From Ramlibacter sp. (GTDB lineage: Bacteria; Pseudomonadota; Gammaproteobacteria; Burkholderiales; Burkholderiaceae), in assembly GCA_014376915.1 (NCBI GenBank), contig JACMQP010000371.1, forward strand, positions 1-6,824: DNA of 6,824 nucleotides, in the 5' to 3' direction. This document shows, piece by piece, positions 6,391-6,824 of the stretch. The notes under the pieces were generated by a model that worked only from the letters and a program-made list of their open reading frames with translations, did not search any database and was not told the DNA's origin. The position numbers and the translations under genes were made by a program. Within the stretch, counting starts at the first letter, position 1, and each line of letters begins with the position of its first letter.

Positions 6391-6824
6391 GCCTGGAAAT
6401 CTGGAGCGCTTGCCGTGTCGCGACGATGCAGGCGGACGCGGCCACGCCTTACGGCCTGGTCGAGGATGCGGCGATTGCCGTGGAGGGCGACGTCATCGCC
6501 TGGCTCGGACCGTTGCGCCAACTGCCGGCCGCGCTGCAGGAACGTTGCACCCGCCACCACGACGCCGGCGGCGCGCTGGTCACGCCGGGCCTGATCGACT
6601 GCCACACCCACCTGGTGTACGGCGGCGACCGCGCCGCGGAATTCGAGCTGCGCCTGAACGGCGCGAGCTACGAGGAGATCGCGCGTGCCGGCGGCGGCAT
6701 CGCTTCCACGGTGCAGGCCACGCGCGCCGCATCCGAAGAGAAATTGACGCTGCAGAGCCAGCGCCGGCTGGACAGCCTGCTGGACGAAGGCGTGACCACG
6801 CTGGAGATCAAGTCCGGCTACGGC
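6387..6824 (+). CDS. hutI: Imidazolonepropionase HutI (partial, C-terminus beyond right edge)
   Basis: This metal-dependent amidohydrolase opens the ring of 4-imidazolone-5-propionate to give N-formimino-L-glutamate, the third step of the pathway. The first 146 codons are present of about 405-420. The N-terminal beta-sandwich leads into [18 protein letters not shown] (65-82), holding the metal-binding pair His73 and His75 and the substrate-contacting region at Arg82. It continues with the family-specific [19 protein letters not shown] (87-105) and ends at [10 protein letters not shown] (137-146), a conserved HutI block. The later metal-binding histidine and aspartate are outside the window. 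The ATG overlaps the hutD stop, and GGAG about 9 bases upstream is a plausible ribosome binding site. No frame disruption is seen up to the edge. It completes the HutH-HutU-HutI order across the two operons. Confidence 0.96.
   Translation, partial: MSLEIWSACRVATMQADAATPYGLVEDAAIAVEGDVIAWLGPLRQLPAALQERCTRHHDAGGALVTPGLIDCHTHLVYGGDRAAEFELRLNGASYEEIARAGGGIASTVQATRAASEEKLTLQSQRRLDSLLDEGVTTLEIKSGYG

Noticed and set aside
1..6824. A novel defence, mobile or otherwise undescribed system
   Set aside because: Every gene belongs to the hut pathway or its transporter. There are no transposase, integrase, tRNA, repeat array or anomalous-composition segments.

Overview
The window is a histidine-utilisation (hut) locus from a GC-rich proteobacterium. 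The third-position GC bias, the HutC/HutD gene set and the amino-acid ABC transporter embedded in the operon suggest a betaproteobacterium of the Burkholderiales. That placement is an inference from gene style and content, and no species can be named from the sequence.

The left 2.8 kb lies on the minus strand and carries hutU (urocanase, 567 aa, complete) followed by hutH (histidine ammonia-lyase). They are joined by a 4-base ATGA overlap. hutH runs off the left edge after 364 codons, so its C-terminal part is missing. A 150-base divergent control region (2794-2943) follows. The right 3.9 kb lies on the plus strand as one tightly packed operon: a periplasmic amino-acid-type binding protein, a HisM/GlnP-type permease, a HisP/GlnQ-type ATPase, the GntR-family repressor hutC, the cupin protein hutD, and hutI (imidazolonepropionase), which runs off the right edge after 146 codons. 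Every junction in this operon is either a 4-base ATGA overlap or a 4-base gap, which points to a single translationally coupled transcript.

Together the genes describe uptake of a histidine-pathway substrate by the ABC transporter, then histidine to urocanate (HutH), urocanate to imidazolonepropionate (HutU) and imidazolonepropionate to formiminoglutamate (HutI). HutC is the likely urocanate-responsive repressor of both arms and HutD the likely modulator. The last step (hutF/hutG-type genes) is not in view. The control region holds a sigma70-like promoter for hutU with a consensus -35 box, and a 16-bp HutC-like palindrome fills most of its spacer. A weaker sigma54-like -24/-12 element points toward the transporter operon.

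Most of the window is ordinary hut biology. The point most worth a second look is the binding protein. By eye alignment with GlnH and LAO, it keeps the arginine and threonine that hold the ligand carboxylate but has lost the two residues that hold the alpha-ammonium group (Thr to Tyr93, Asp to Gly179). In a hut operon this raises the possibility that it carries urocanate or another deaminated imidazole acid rather than histidine. No RNA genes, insertion sequences, CRISPR arrays or pseudogenes were found, and no stretch over 300 bases lacks a gene.
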